From: Caenorhabditis elegans
Taxonomy: Eukaryota > Nematoda > Chromadorea > Rhabditida > Rhabditidae
Length of the DNA stretch: 64,000 nucleotides
Reading direction: 5' to 3'
NCBI RefSeq assembly: GCF_000002985.6
Contig: NC_003281.10
Coordinates: 11,284,001 to 11,348,000, forward strand
Shown here one piece after another: positions 31,601-42,816 of this stretch; the first letter of the stretch is position 1; each line of letters begins with the position of its first letter. The position numbers were made by a program, and so were the translations under genes. The notes beneath the pieces are model-generated. The model saw nothing but the letters and a program-made list of their open reading frames with translations, was not told where the DNA came from and ran no database searches.

Positions 31601-33048
31601 CGGCAATTTGCCAGAAATTTTTTTTCCGCCAAATTGCCAATTTCCCGGGTTTTCAATTCCGGCAATTTGCCGGAAATTTTTATTTCCGACAGTTTGCCGA
31701 TTTGCCGGAAATTTTTATTTCCGCCAAATTGCCAATTTGCCGGGTTTTCAATTCCGGCAATTCCGGCAATTTGCCAGAAATTTTTATTTCCGCCAAATTG
31801 CCAATTTGCCAGAAATTTTTATTTCCGACAATTTGCCGGAAGTTTTCGATTCCCGCAATTTGCCGATTTGCCGGAAAAAATCGTATGCCGCCCACCCCTG
31901 ACACATTTTGAAACTTTTTTAATCGAAAAATCGTGAAAAATTTGGAATTTTCTTCGGATTTTTAAAATTCTGCTACATTTTCCGAGAATTCTCGTCAATT
32001 TGGAGGATTTTATCAAGTTTTCCGCGAAATTTTGCAATATTTCTCTGAATTTCAAGCATTCAGGATTTTTTTGAACAATACAAGTGAAAATCGATTTTCC
32101 AGCCATTTTTAATGCAAAAATCCTGTTTTTTTTTTCGGAAATTTTGTTTTTTAATCGACTTTTAAACCGATTTTTCCGCCAATTCAGCTCAAAAATCCGT
32201 TGTTTTCAGTCAGTTTTAAAGCAAAAAAGTCAGGTAAAAATCGATTTTCCAGCCATTTTCAGTGCAAAAATTCGGTTTTTTCAATTTTTAACCAGAAAAA
32301 CTATTTTTAAATCGATTTTTCCAGCTTTTATCAATTTTAGGGCGCAAAATCCAGGCTGAGATCGATTTTCCTCCGATTTTAGTGCGTAAAACCGTATTTT
32401 TCAAATTTAAAAATGAAAAATTCAGGTTTAAATCGATTTTTCGGCAATTTCCGCGTAAAAATCAGATTTTTTCTTCGATTTTTCCTCCATTTCCCGTGTC
32501 GAACCTTGTCCTCATCGCCCTCCCACTGATCTCCGGCCTTTTTCTTCACTAAACTCCAATCAATACCATCCAACCACGCGTCTTGAACATCTTTTGTCTT
32601 TTTATCGAAAATAAAGTTTCCAGTTTCATCGAAATGACCCTCTTCCTCGTCCTCTTTCATATTGAAAGCCGTAATTTTAATAGATCCATCAAAATCCACA
32701 CCACAATCCTCTTGACCTTCAACTCTTCGGGTATCTAGACGTTTGTGATCCTCTTCTTCTTCTTCATCTGACTCTAATGTGTGGAATTTCTTTTTTTCCT
32801 CTTCGTCTTCCTGGAAAAATATCAAAAAAATAAATTTTTTCGATTTTTTTTTGAAAAATATCGATTTTTTTCGATTTTTCCCGGGTTTTTTCGCAAAAAA
32901 AGCCACTTACATCCGCATTTCCTGGTCTCTCCTTCACCACATCTTCTTCCATTGGAATATCCAATATTCCATCTTCAATTTCTCGTTTATCCCGCTTAAA
33001 AACTCTCGTTTCGATGTCGTCGGCGAAAGAAACGGCGCGTTTCGGCAT
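28697..33048 (-). CDS. teg-1: CD2BP2/U5-52K-like GYF protein
   Basis: The human relative CD2BP2 is the U5 snRNP 52K protein of the spliceosome; worm TEG-1 is recalled as affecting germline growth. Five exons close in frame to 360 aa: 32911-33048, 32505-32810, 30808-31101, 29734-29943, 28697-28831. The N-terminus is acidic (KFHTLESDEEEEEDHKRLD; FNMKEDEEEGHFDETGNFIF; DAWLDGIDW). A helical middle part follows (LLKPNQTVAKALSELKKKK; AAEERKLRWAAKK), then a short C-terminal domain VKWEYK...GPIPTSEMM...RIDFELYL that matches the CD2BP2 GYF region. The GYF core is degenerate (GPI for GPF; no GYF triplet; the following Trp is missing). The donor after exon 3 (GTTCCAG) is weak but keeps frame. TTTTCAG at 33056-33062 suggests trans-splicing. 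Confidence 0.93.
30275..30615. repeat. GGCAAATCTGCACTTTGCCGG array (teg-1 intron 3)
   Basis: About ten units of ~34 bp of the TTTGCCGGATTTGAATATTTTCGGCAAATC type, inverted relative to 27735-28018. One ~70-bp double unit (about 30432-30571) is repeated almost exactly. Confidence 0.85.
31134..31900. mobile_element. TIR-bounded TTTGCCGG array element (teg-1 intron 2)
   Basis: 767 bp. The ends are inverted: CAGG(n)TGGGCGGCA at the left and TGCCGCCCACCCCTG at the right. Inside are tandem units such as TTTCCGCCAAATTGCCAATTT and CAATTCCGGCAATTCCGGC. The array reads through as long repetitive frames without stops, but these are translated repeats, not genes. 54445-54889 is built the same way. Confidence 0.85.
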
Positions 33049-33569
33049 TTTTTGGCTGAAAATGAGTGAAATTTCGTAATTTTTGCGAAAAATTGAGTCA
33101 TTCGGTGATGGAAAATTGTCGAAAATCAAATAAAAGTTGGGATTATGCGCGGAAAATGAGAGAAAAAAAGAAAACCGATTTTTCGGCGAAAACATTTGAT
33201 TGTGTGCAGTTTTGCGTGACGGTGTTTGCGGAGTTGGGCGCTATGGAGGGTGTTTTGGAGGACAGAGAATTGCCGCATTGGGCTTAAAATTTGAAGCGAA
33301 TTTTTGTTATTGCAATGTTAAATGTGCAGAAAAAATTGATTTTGATCTATAAATCAATTAAATGTGAAATTCACAGCAAAAAATCAAAACCACGCCTATT
33401 TTTCTGGAATTTCTACTTCTCCGGGACTACTTTTCCAGTGTCTCCAGGTAGCGGGAATTGAAAATTTAAAAATTAAATTTATTTATTTATTTTTCACCGA
33501 TTTTCCCCAGATTTTCTCTCATTTTCCGTCATTTTCGCTGAAATTTTCCACAAATTGTTCAATTTTCAG
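33049..33569. promoter_or_regulatory. Shared divergent promoter of teg-1 and mcm-10
   Basis: 521 bp between start codons. It contains CGGTGTTTGCG at 33220-33230, an 11-mer also present in the DRG1/pen-2 promoter and in smc-3 intron 16. ATTTTCAG at 33562-33569 directly abuts the mcm-10 ATG and fits an SL acceptor. Confidence 0.6.
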
Positions 33570-36500
33570 ATGGATCCCCTAGATGACCTACTCACACAGC
33601 TCGAGGGAGTCGAAGAAGAGGAGCTAAAGCCTGTAAACCGAGCCCCGCGGCTTCTGAACATGGAAGAAGCCTGCGAAAATCAAGGTTCTAGTGAGAAACC
33701 CAGCGATTCTAGCTCGAAAAATCGATATGAAGATGATGATAGTGATGATGAGGAGCTTTATGTGAAAAAACGGTAGGGAAAAGCTCGAATTTCTCGAAAA
33801 ATGCAAAATTTTCTCCAATTTTTTCTTCTTTCAGAGAGCTCACGGAGCAAGGAGCTCTTTTAAAGCGGCATCTGGAGAAGAATAGCTCAACGAGTGGGCC
33901 AAAGGCCACAGATGCTTGGAAAACTAATAAAGTATGGTGGAAAGTCGAAGAAAAATCTGGAAAAACCCAAAATTTTTTAATTTTTTTGGATTTTTTAAAA
34001 TCATAACAATTACAACTACAATTTATCAAAAAAAAAATAACGCCAAAACCAAAAAAAAATTTTTTTTCAGAAATCAGTGCTCACCGGGCTCACGAAACCA
34101 TCCACCGACACAGTAACCGTCGGAATTGTGAGATTCGACAAATTTCAAATATCGATTCGGAATCCGAAAATTTCGGCGACAAGTTTTGGAGCATTTACTG
34201 CTGGAATGAAGCTTGAAAAGCTATCAAATCTGAAACCAACGTCAAATTTCAAAGAAGCATGGTGCACGATTGGTGTTATTGTGGAAAAGGGTTTCAAGAA
34301 GAAAAGTGCAAATGGAAATGATTTTTTGATTTGGAAATTACATGATTTAAAGGTTTTTAGAACGGAAAAATGAATAGAAAATTCGGAAAATTCAGAAAAA
34401 AAACATCGAAAAAAAAATTTTTTTTTAGGTGTTTAATTAAATTTTTTAGAAAAAATTCATAGTTCTAAAACTTACAAATTCGTTTTTAAAAAATTCCTAC
34501 TTTTAAAATTTTTCGTCGGATTTCTCGATTTTTGCTCCAAAACTACGGTCTCGACACGACAAACTTCTGTTAAATGCGAAAAGGTGTGCGCCTTTAAATA
34601 GTACTGTAGTTTCAAACTTTTTGGGATTTTTTCATTTATAAAATTGAAAGAAAATTCGAAAAATTGACAAAAAAACTGATTTTTTAGTGAAAAAAATTTT
34701 TTTTTTAATTTCCGAAAAAAAAAAAATCAAAATTCAATTTTTTTTTTGCTTTTTGAAAATTTAAGAAAATCCTATTTTTGAAATTTTTTTCTCCGACTTT
34801 TCGATTTTTGCTCCAAAACTACGGTCTCGACACGACAAATTTTTGTTAAATGCGAAAAGATGTGCGCCTTTAAATAGTACTGTAGTTTCAAACTTTTTGG
34901 GATTTTTTTCATTAATTAACAGAAAACTATGTAAAAATCGATGAAAGTTCCAAAAAAATTACAGTACTCTTTAAAGGCGCACATCTTTTCGTATTTAACA
35001 AAAATTTGTCGCTTCGAGACCCCGGGTACCGTAGTTTTGGCTCAAAAATCGTAAAATAATTTTTTAAAAACTCATTTTGCTTTTTTTGACTTAAAACGCA
35101 AAAATTTTTTTTTTTTTAATTCTCAAAAAAATTGAGTTTTCGTGCTAAAAAAGTGCTAAAAATTGATGTATTATAGTGAAAAATTCTAAAATTTCAACAA
35201 ATTTTTTTCCAAAATTTTTAATTTTCCTGTAAAAAAATTCTGAAAATTTTTTTTTCAATTAAAAAAAAAAATTTGAAAAATTTGTTAAAATCTGTTTAAA
35301 GTGCTAAAAAAATTACAGAATTTCACAAAAAAAATTCGAAATTTTCCTATTTTTTAAATCAATTTCCTTCCCCAAATTAAACAAAAAAAAAATTCCAGGA
35401 CTGTCAAACCCAACCAGTGAAGCTTCTAATGTTTGGAGACGCTATTAAAGATCACTGGGAGATTAAGGTATGTTTTTATTCTAAAAACTCCCGAAAATTT
35501 ACCAAATTTTGCAGCTGGGCTCAGTAATTGCATTGATTTCTGCTCAAATTGCCGATGATTCGACTGCTTCCGGAGCTAAAAGTTGGTTTTTTTTGGAAAT
35601 TTTGGCAAAAAATTTCAAAGAAAACCCATTTTTTTCAAAAAAAATTAAAAAAAAAAAATTCCAGAAAAAAACCAAATCTTGAAAATTCAGAAACCGTGTC
35701 GGCTACGCTGAAAGTGGCAAAATCGAATAATATCGTGGAAATTGGACAATCCGCACATTTTGGGACTTGTAAGGTGAGAAATATTGATTTTTTTGAAAAA
35801 ATGGGGTTTTTGAAAATAAAATAAAAAATTTTTTTTTCTAGAAATTTAAATAAAATTTTGAAAAAAAAATTTAATTTTTTTTTCTAAATCCAATTAGGAA
35901 AACTTTTTTAATGGTTTTTTTTTGAAATTGATTTTTTTGTAAAAAAAAATTCCGAACATTTTTTCAAAATATTTGAAACTTCTAATAAATTACGCAAATT
36001 TTCGGAAATTTAATATTTTTTTCAGAAATTAAATTGGAAAATTAATCTTGTAAAGTAAGTATTTTTACTGAAAAAATTTCCTTTTTTTTTTGAATTTTTT
36101 TCCACAATTTCTCCAAAAAATACACTATTTCATTGTATGAAAATTCCTAGAAAATGCTGAAAAATATTTCCTTTTTTTAAAATTTCCTTCAAAAAAAATT
36201 CAATTTACAGGGAATCCGACAACAAGACGGCCAACGATGCAGTAATTTTGTAAATTCTTCGCTCAGCGAATTCTGTGTATTCCACGTGATGAGCGCTGCG
36301 AGGAAATTGTCGGCTAAGAGAGGTTTGAGGAGAAAAAATTTCGATTTTTTCAAATTAAAATTAAAATTCGTGAAATTATATTTTATACTTTATATGATAT
36401 TAATTGAAATTGAATTGAAAGAAATTATATTTTTTGTTTTTTTTTCAAAAAATTATCGATTTTTAACACTGCAACTTTTTCCTCACGAGGGACGAGGAAA

Positions 36501-39500
36501 AGTGGTTTCTAGGCCATGGCCGAGGGGCTGACAAGTTTCAGCGGCCATTTATCTTGCTTTGTTTTCCGCCTGTTTTCTTTTGTTTTTCACAGCTTTTTCC
36601 CGTTTTTTCTTATTAAAACTGATAAATAAATATTTTTTGCAGATGCTAAAACAATTTCCAAGTAAAAAAATTATGTATTCAGTGGGCAAGCAGCGGTGAA
36701 AGTGGGCATTGTAATATGATGGATTACGGGAATACAAAACCTAAACTTTTTCTGAAACATGATACATATGCTGCTTAAATGCTGAAACTACCTGATTTTC
36801 ATAACGAGACCGCTGAAAAAGTTTTGAGGTTTTCAAAATTAAACTTTTTGTGCGAAAATCTCGACTTTTTCACCAAAAAAGTTGTATTTTGGAAACCTCA
36901 AAACTTTTTCAGCTGTCTCGTTATGAAAATCAGGTAGTTTCAGCATCTTAAAAGCATATGTATCATGTTTCAGAAAAAGTTTAGGTTTTGTATTCCCGTA
37001 ATCCATCATATTGCATTGACCACTTTCACCGCTGCTTGCCCACTGAATACATAATTTTTTTACTTGGAAATTGTTTTAGCATCTGCAAAAAGTATTTATT
37101 TATCAGTTTTAATAAGAAAAAACGGGAAAAAGCTGTGAAAAACAAAAGAAAACAGGCGGAAAACAAAGCAAGATAAATGGCCGCTGAAACTTGTCGGCCC
37201 CTCGGCCATGGCCTAGAAACCACTTTTCCTCGTCCCTCGTGAGGAAAAAGTTGCAGTGAAATTATCGATTTTTTGTGTTAAAAAAAATTTTTAAAAAATC
37301 AATATACATTATTCATTTCAAAATAACTATAAAGTTCAAAAAAAAAACTTGAAAAAAACTTCGTAAAAATCAACAGAAATATAGCAAATGACTCATTATT
37401 CTTCCTATAGTGCTCCACCACATATTTGCTCTGCTGACACAACATACACACCTCCCGCCGCCGGATCTTTTTCTAAACCGTTTGAGTAAATATAGGAGAG
37501 CAAAAATGATTTGGATCAGGAGGAAAAAAATAGTTTTAGAAGGAAATTTACAGGAAAATTGAAATTTTTGTTCAAAAAACTTCTTAAAACTGAAAACTAA
37601 ATAAAATTTTTTTTTAGAATTTCACGAAAAATTTATAGAATTCGAAATAAATTTATATTTTCAGTAGCTTTTTAAAATCAATTTTTGAGTAAAAAATGTT
37701 TCAGTACAAGTTCTTATTTAGAAAACTTTAAAAACTTCGGAAAATAGTAATTTTTCAGTAATAAAGCCATTAATAAAAGTTATATTTTTTTCCCAAAAAA
37801 TTTTTTGATTTTCTCGAATGTCAGGTTTTTAATTTCTAAAAAAATTTTTTTTTCAAAAATTCAGAAATTCGAAAAAAAAAAGTTAGTCAATTTTTTTTTG
37901 CAATTTTTAAACAAAAAATCGGTTTTTTTTTCATATTTTTAAAAACCGCTGAAAAATTTCAAATCAATTATTGTTTCCAGGTGTGTTCAACGCGGTGACA
38001 TGTGGCCCAAACGTGGGCGGCCTCTCATTCAACAAGAAGCCCGGCACGCCCCGCCCACCGATTTCCAGCCGACCAGGAATTTCCGGCTCCGGACTTGCCA
38101 CGTGCGTGGGGACTTTGAATTTTTGAATTTTTTCGGCAAAAAATTGGAGAAATTTTGTAAATTTGCGAGAAAAAAAAGCAAGCTTTTCCTTAAAAAAACG
38201 AAACGGAAAGTTTTGGAGTAATTTTTTAGAATAAAAACTAATAAAAAAAAATAATTTTAAAAACTTTTTTTTTGGAATTTTCCAACAAAAAAAAACGATT
38301 TTTCAGGATTTTTTATACTGGAAATTTTAATTTTTCTATTAAAATTTTTTTTCCAGCTCCAGCGGCTCCCCAATGCTCCGTGACACAATGCGACCAGCAG
38401 ACAGCTTCACGCTGACCACACCGACTTCTGGCCTGAAAAAGATTACAAAAGAGGAGGAGAAATCGTCGTTAAATGATCTTTTGAGCCAAAGAGTAGGCGA
38501 ATTTTTTGAGCAAAAAAAGGGCTGAAAATTCCAGAAATTTTGAAATTTTTGCTAGAAAAATTGGAGATTTTTCTGAAAAAAAAAATTCTAAAAATTGCTG
38601 AAATTTTTCGCAAAAAATTTGAATTGAAAAAAAGAATCAGAAAAATGCCAAAATTTTGACGAAATAGAGTTAGAAATAATTTCATTTTTATTGAAAATTT
38701 GCCGGAAATCAGAAATCACCAAAAAGTCGGAATAATGTTCTTAAAAATTCAAATTTTCCTAGAATTTGGGGCCTAAATTCACAAAAATCTTCGAAAAAAA
38801 TGGTAAAATTAAAATTTTTCCGAAAAAAAATGTTTTTTTAAATTTTAATTCGGTTTTTGCTGATTTTCTAAGCTTTTCTCTCAATATTTACTTCAAAAAA
38901 CCTGTAAATTTTGGGGTTTTTCGGCTGAAAATTTTAGAAATTTTCTAGATTTTCAGCATCTGAAAATCATCTGAAATCACTGTAAATTGTCCTAAAATTC
39001 CCAATTTTTCAAAAAAAAAATTTCCAGAAAAACACGTTTGCCGCCCGTCAAATGCTGAAACTCAAAGAGAAAAAAGATGAGAAACTGGCTGAAAGTGTGG
39101 AGGAAATGATTGAATTTTTGGGAACTACAGGCGGCGAAGAAAAGCCATCAGTTCATTCGAGTTTTGGCGAATTTCTAGCAGCCGACACCCGACGGGAAAA
39201 GGCGGCTACTGTCGATTTACGAGCTTCTTCTGCAACTTCTGGAACAAGTGCTTCTTCTCCAGGCGGTTCAAAGCTATGGACAATGTCACTGGCGAATAAG
39301 AAAGCTGCTCCGTTAGGTCATAAAGATGCTCAGGAGCATGCCGCTAGGGTACATATGAGCTGGAAATTTCAGCAATAGAAATTGGCAAAATTCTGTGAAA
39401 AAAATTGTCAGAAAACTTGTGGGATTTTACTGAAAATCAATGAATATTTTAAAGAAAATGCTTAAAAGTCAGAATTTTTTTTAGCGCGAAATTCGAATTT

Positions 39501-42500
39501 TCTGAGATAAATTTTTGGCGGAAAATTTAAATTTCGTTTTTTTTTCAAGTTTTTAGGGCGGAATTCAAATTTTCGGAAACAATTTTTTAGCGGGAAATTC
39601 GAATTTTATGATTTAAAAAATTTATGAGGAAAAATCCTAATTAAATTACATTTTTGGTTGAAAATTCAAATTTTTTTCAGCAATTTTATTCAGCGCAAAT
39701 TTCAAATTTTCTGGAAAAAAAACACATTTTTGGCTGGAAATTTGAAATCTCTGAAAAATCTTCTTTTTTTTTGGGAAATTAAAACTTTTTGGGAAATAAA
39801 ATTTCAGCGGGAAATTCAAATTTTCTGAGAAAATTTTTTTTGTCGCGAAATTAAAATTTTTATCAATGAAAAAAAAAAGCAAAAACTGCCGAAGAAATGT
39901 CGTAAAACGTTTTTAAAATATCCAATTTTTCACAAATTTTTTTGGCGGAAAATTTAAATTTTCTGGTTTGTGAGCACAAGATGCTGACGGAAATTCGAAT
40001 TTTCTGACAAAAAAAATTCAAAAATTCCAATATTTTTTCCAAAAAAAAAAAACATTTCTCGAAAATTAGAAAAAAAAAAGTTTTTTAAAAAGTTGGAAAT
40101 TTTTGAACTTTTTTGATTTTTTATCAATTCTAAACTCCTCAGAATTTTTTTTCAGGGCATATTTCGAATTTTCGAGAACATTTTTTCAGCTCCGCGCAAT
40201 CGCAATTCTCAAGGCAAAACGAAAAGAAGCCGAAATGGAGAAGCTCACCGGAGGCGGCGGCGGAGTCAAGCGAAAAGCTTCCGGAACACCGACGGCTCCG
40301 GAGCCCGAAGCAAAGAAGCCGAGAAGCCAGAAAATGGATGAGATTCGTGCGATGCTCGCCAGAAAGAGCACACATCACAAGGAAGCGGAGAAGGTGGGTT
40401 TCGGGAGAACTAAGAATGCCAAGAAGTGGGCGGAGTCTGAATTTCGAAAATTCAAAAATTTCGAATTTTGAAAAACGACCAAAGTTTGAGAGCTGTGTTC
40501 AAAAATTTAGTATTTTTTAAAGAAATATTGGAAAATTTAAAGTTTCGTCGGGTTTGAGTATTTTCTTAAAAAATAAAATAAAAATTTTGTTGAGTATATT
40601 TTTAATTTCTAATTTCGGAAGTTGCTAATTGTAAGTTGTAAACGAAAAATTAATTTGAAAATTTGGGAAAAATTATCGATTTTTTTTTTTGCAGGCGGAG
40701 CACGACATGCTCCAGCGTCATTTGACAGGAATGGAAGAACGCGAAAAAGTGGAAACATTTACGACGACTTGTGTTGAAGTTAAAAATGTTAAAGTTGTCA
40801 CGTGTAATCAGGTAAACTTAAAAATTTTAAAAATAACTTGAAATTTTTGAAATTTTCATAATTTCTACAAAAAAAATTGGGGAAGTTCACTAAATTTTGA
40901 GAAAATCAAGAAATACTTTGTATTTTCGAAAAATCGACTTTTTTTAATTTGGCAAAAGCCTAAACTTTGAAAAATTTTTAAAAAGAAAAAATACTCATTT
41001 TGCTTCAAATTTTCCCGAATTTTTCGATACATTAATGATATTTCGATGAAAAATCGAAAAAAATCACGAAAATTTGAATTTAAAATAATTTTTGTAAAAT
41101 CGAAAAATTTATTTTTTTTTATCTCCTAAAAATTGGAACATATCAATAATTTTTTACAATTGTATTTAATAAAAAACAAATTATAAATCGAAAAAAAAAA
41201 ACATCTCATTTTCAGGAAAAAACGTGTAAAAATTGGAGCTTCCAGATATTTAGAAAATTGCCCAAAATTCATAAATTTCTAAAAATCTGTAAATTTTTAT
41301 TTTAAAAAAATACTTTTGTCTGTTCTTTTGTCAAAATTTGTAAAAAAAGGATTTAAAAAAATTTCCTTTGATTTTTTTTTCAATATTGCTGAATTTTTGA
41401 AAAATGCTGGAAGCGAAAATTGAAAAAAAAAATCCTCTCAGATTTCACAGAAATTGTTCGAAAAAAATCGTAAAATTTCTGTAATGATCCCAAAATTGAA
41501 ATTTTAATAAAATTCGAGAAAAGTCGGAAAATTCTTTTTTTGTGAATTTTTGGAACAGAAAAATTTACAAAAATTCAAATAAATATTTTTTCAATCAAGT
41601 CAGATTTTTTTTTCAAAATTCCAAAAAAAAATTGAATTTTTTCAGTGCAAATACACATCACAATTCGCATCATCAGAATGTATTAAAAAAGAGCATAAAC
41701 TCATTAAACACACCGCTGACAAGCGATTCTTCAAATGTACTGGATGCAAAAAACGGACTGTTTGTTTTGAAATGATGCCTGTCAAGCATTGTGCGGTGAG
41801 TTTTTTTTTTGTAATTTTTGAACAAAAATTTTGAAAACTTCAAGCTTTTAAGGAATGAATTTTTTAAGTGAATTTCCTAAAATATAGGCTTTTCTTTAAA
41901 AAAAAAAAATTAAAAATTAATTTTGTTTTCAATTTTCAACAAAAATTGTTACATCTAATAGTCTATTCAAAATTGAAAATTCTATGCAATCTCTCTATTG
42001 AACATCAAAAAAGTTGTAAATTTCAGATTTTTACAACTTTTCTGATGTTCAATAGAAATTGCTTAGAATTTTCAATTTTGAATAGACTATTAGATGTAAC
42101 AATTTTTGTTGAAAATAAAAAAAATTGATTAAAGTTTTTTAACGATTTCGTGAGATTTTTGAGGTTTAAAGTTTTTTTATGTTTCTACATAATTTAAATT
42201 GAAAATTCTAAAAAATTGTTTAAAAAAATTTTTTTTTGATCATTCTGAATTTCTATAAAAAATTTAAACAATTTTTCTGATGATTTCTAAAATTTTGAAA
42301 ATAAAATCCGTAAAATTATGAATTTCAGTATAAAAAAGTATACATTTTTTCCCAAAATTAAATTCCATGTTTTTCAAAATTTTTCTAAAAAAGTCAAATT
42401 TTCTTTGACTCTGTAAATTTCTGTAAATTAAAATTCCAATATTTCTAGCACTGCAACGAGAACAAATGGGAGCGCGTAGCGATGAAAGACGAACGAAAAG

Positions 42501-42562
42501 TGGTTCTCGACACGGAAAATCTGCTGCTCCGCGGTGAAGAACGTCCGTTTGTTGGCTCCTGA
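33570..42562 (+). CDS. mcm-10: Replication initiation factor MCM10
   Basis: MCM10 binds DNA, polymerase alpha and the CMG helicase and activates origins. Fourteen exons close in frame to 691 aa: 33570-33772, 33835-33931, 34071-34352, 35399-35467, 35515-35581, 35691-35773, 36211-36322, 37981-38101, 38357-38492, 39028-39348, 40190-40393, 40695-40811, 41646-41795, 42449-42562. The acidic N-terminus is followed by the OB-fold region and then the CCCH zinc finger (FGTCK...RCSNF...FCVFH) and KLSAKRG, as in human MCM10. The C-terminal part has paired cysteines (TCNQCKY; KCTGCKK; HCAHCNENKWER) typical of the family's zinc ribbon. The frame requires the acceptor at 35690, not the closer one at 35664. 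The start abuts a splice acceptor, so trans-splicing is likely. Confidence 0.95.
34515..35060. repeat. Palindrome plus direct copy, GTGCGCCTTTAAATAGTACTGTAG type (mcm-10 intron 3)
   Basis: A copy at 34515-34650 is repeated directly at 34785-34925 and inverted at 34950-35055. Landmarks are GCTCCAAAACTACGGTCTCG, ATGTGCGCCTTTAAATAGTA and the inverse AAAGGCGCACATCTTTTCG. Partial relatives occur near 6020-6120 and 60240-60350. Confidence 0.8.
36467..37258. mobile_element. 0.8-kb fold-back element, copy C (mcm-10 intron 7)
   Basis: Same family as 9132-9923. AAATTATCGATTTTT is present on both sides (36450-36464 and 37259-37273; two extra A on the left), which may be a target duplication. Confidence 0.85.
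41932..42118. repeat. ~187-bp hairpin (mcm-10 intron 13)
   Basis: Arms of about 90 bp: ACATCTAATAGTCTATTCAA against TTGAATAGACTATTAGATGT, with a tight loop near 42020 between AAAAAGTTGTAAA and TTTACAACTTTT. It is too long for a typical miRNA precursor. I saw no second copy here. Confidence 0.85.
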
Positions 42563-42816
42563 ACATCTGGAATTCCCTATTTTTCTAATTTTGCTGTATT
42601 TTTCCAATTTTGGCTGTAAAATTTTGAATTGAATTTAACGCGCGAAAAAAATTAAACCATCAATATTTAGTGTCAAGAACATTGAAAAAAAAAGGAACAG
42701 GAATTAGAAAAAAACATTGAAAAATCAGCAACCACAGGAAGACGAGAAGCACGGGAATTTCAGCTTAGACTCTGGAAAAAAAACCATTATTTGCGACAAA
42801 AAATGCAAAAAAAGAC
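42563..42816. other. Convergent gap, mcm-10 / DRG1
   Basis: 254 bp shared by both 3' UTRs. There is no canonical AATAAA for mcm-10; a near-canonical AATAAT lies on the minus strand at about 42785-42790. Confidence 0.5.

Noticed and set aside
31127..31936. Long open frames (up to 269 codons, three overlapping frames) rich in FRQFARNF/PICRKFLFP-like repeats
   Set aside because: They are translations of the TTTGCCGG tandem array; all frames stay open because the unit lacks stops. The stretch lies in a teg-1 intron and has no domain.
35665..35690. Earlier acceptor for mcm-10 exon 6 at 35664
   Set aside because: Using it shifts the frame of the conserved zinc-finger exon. The acceptor at 35690 keeps phase with both neighbours.
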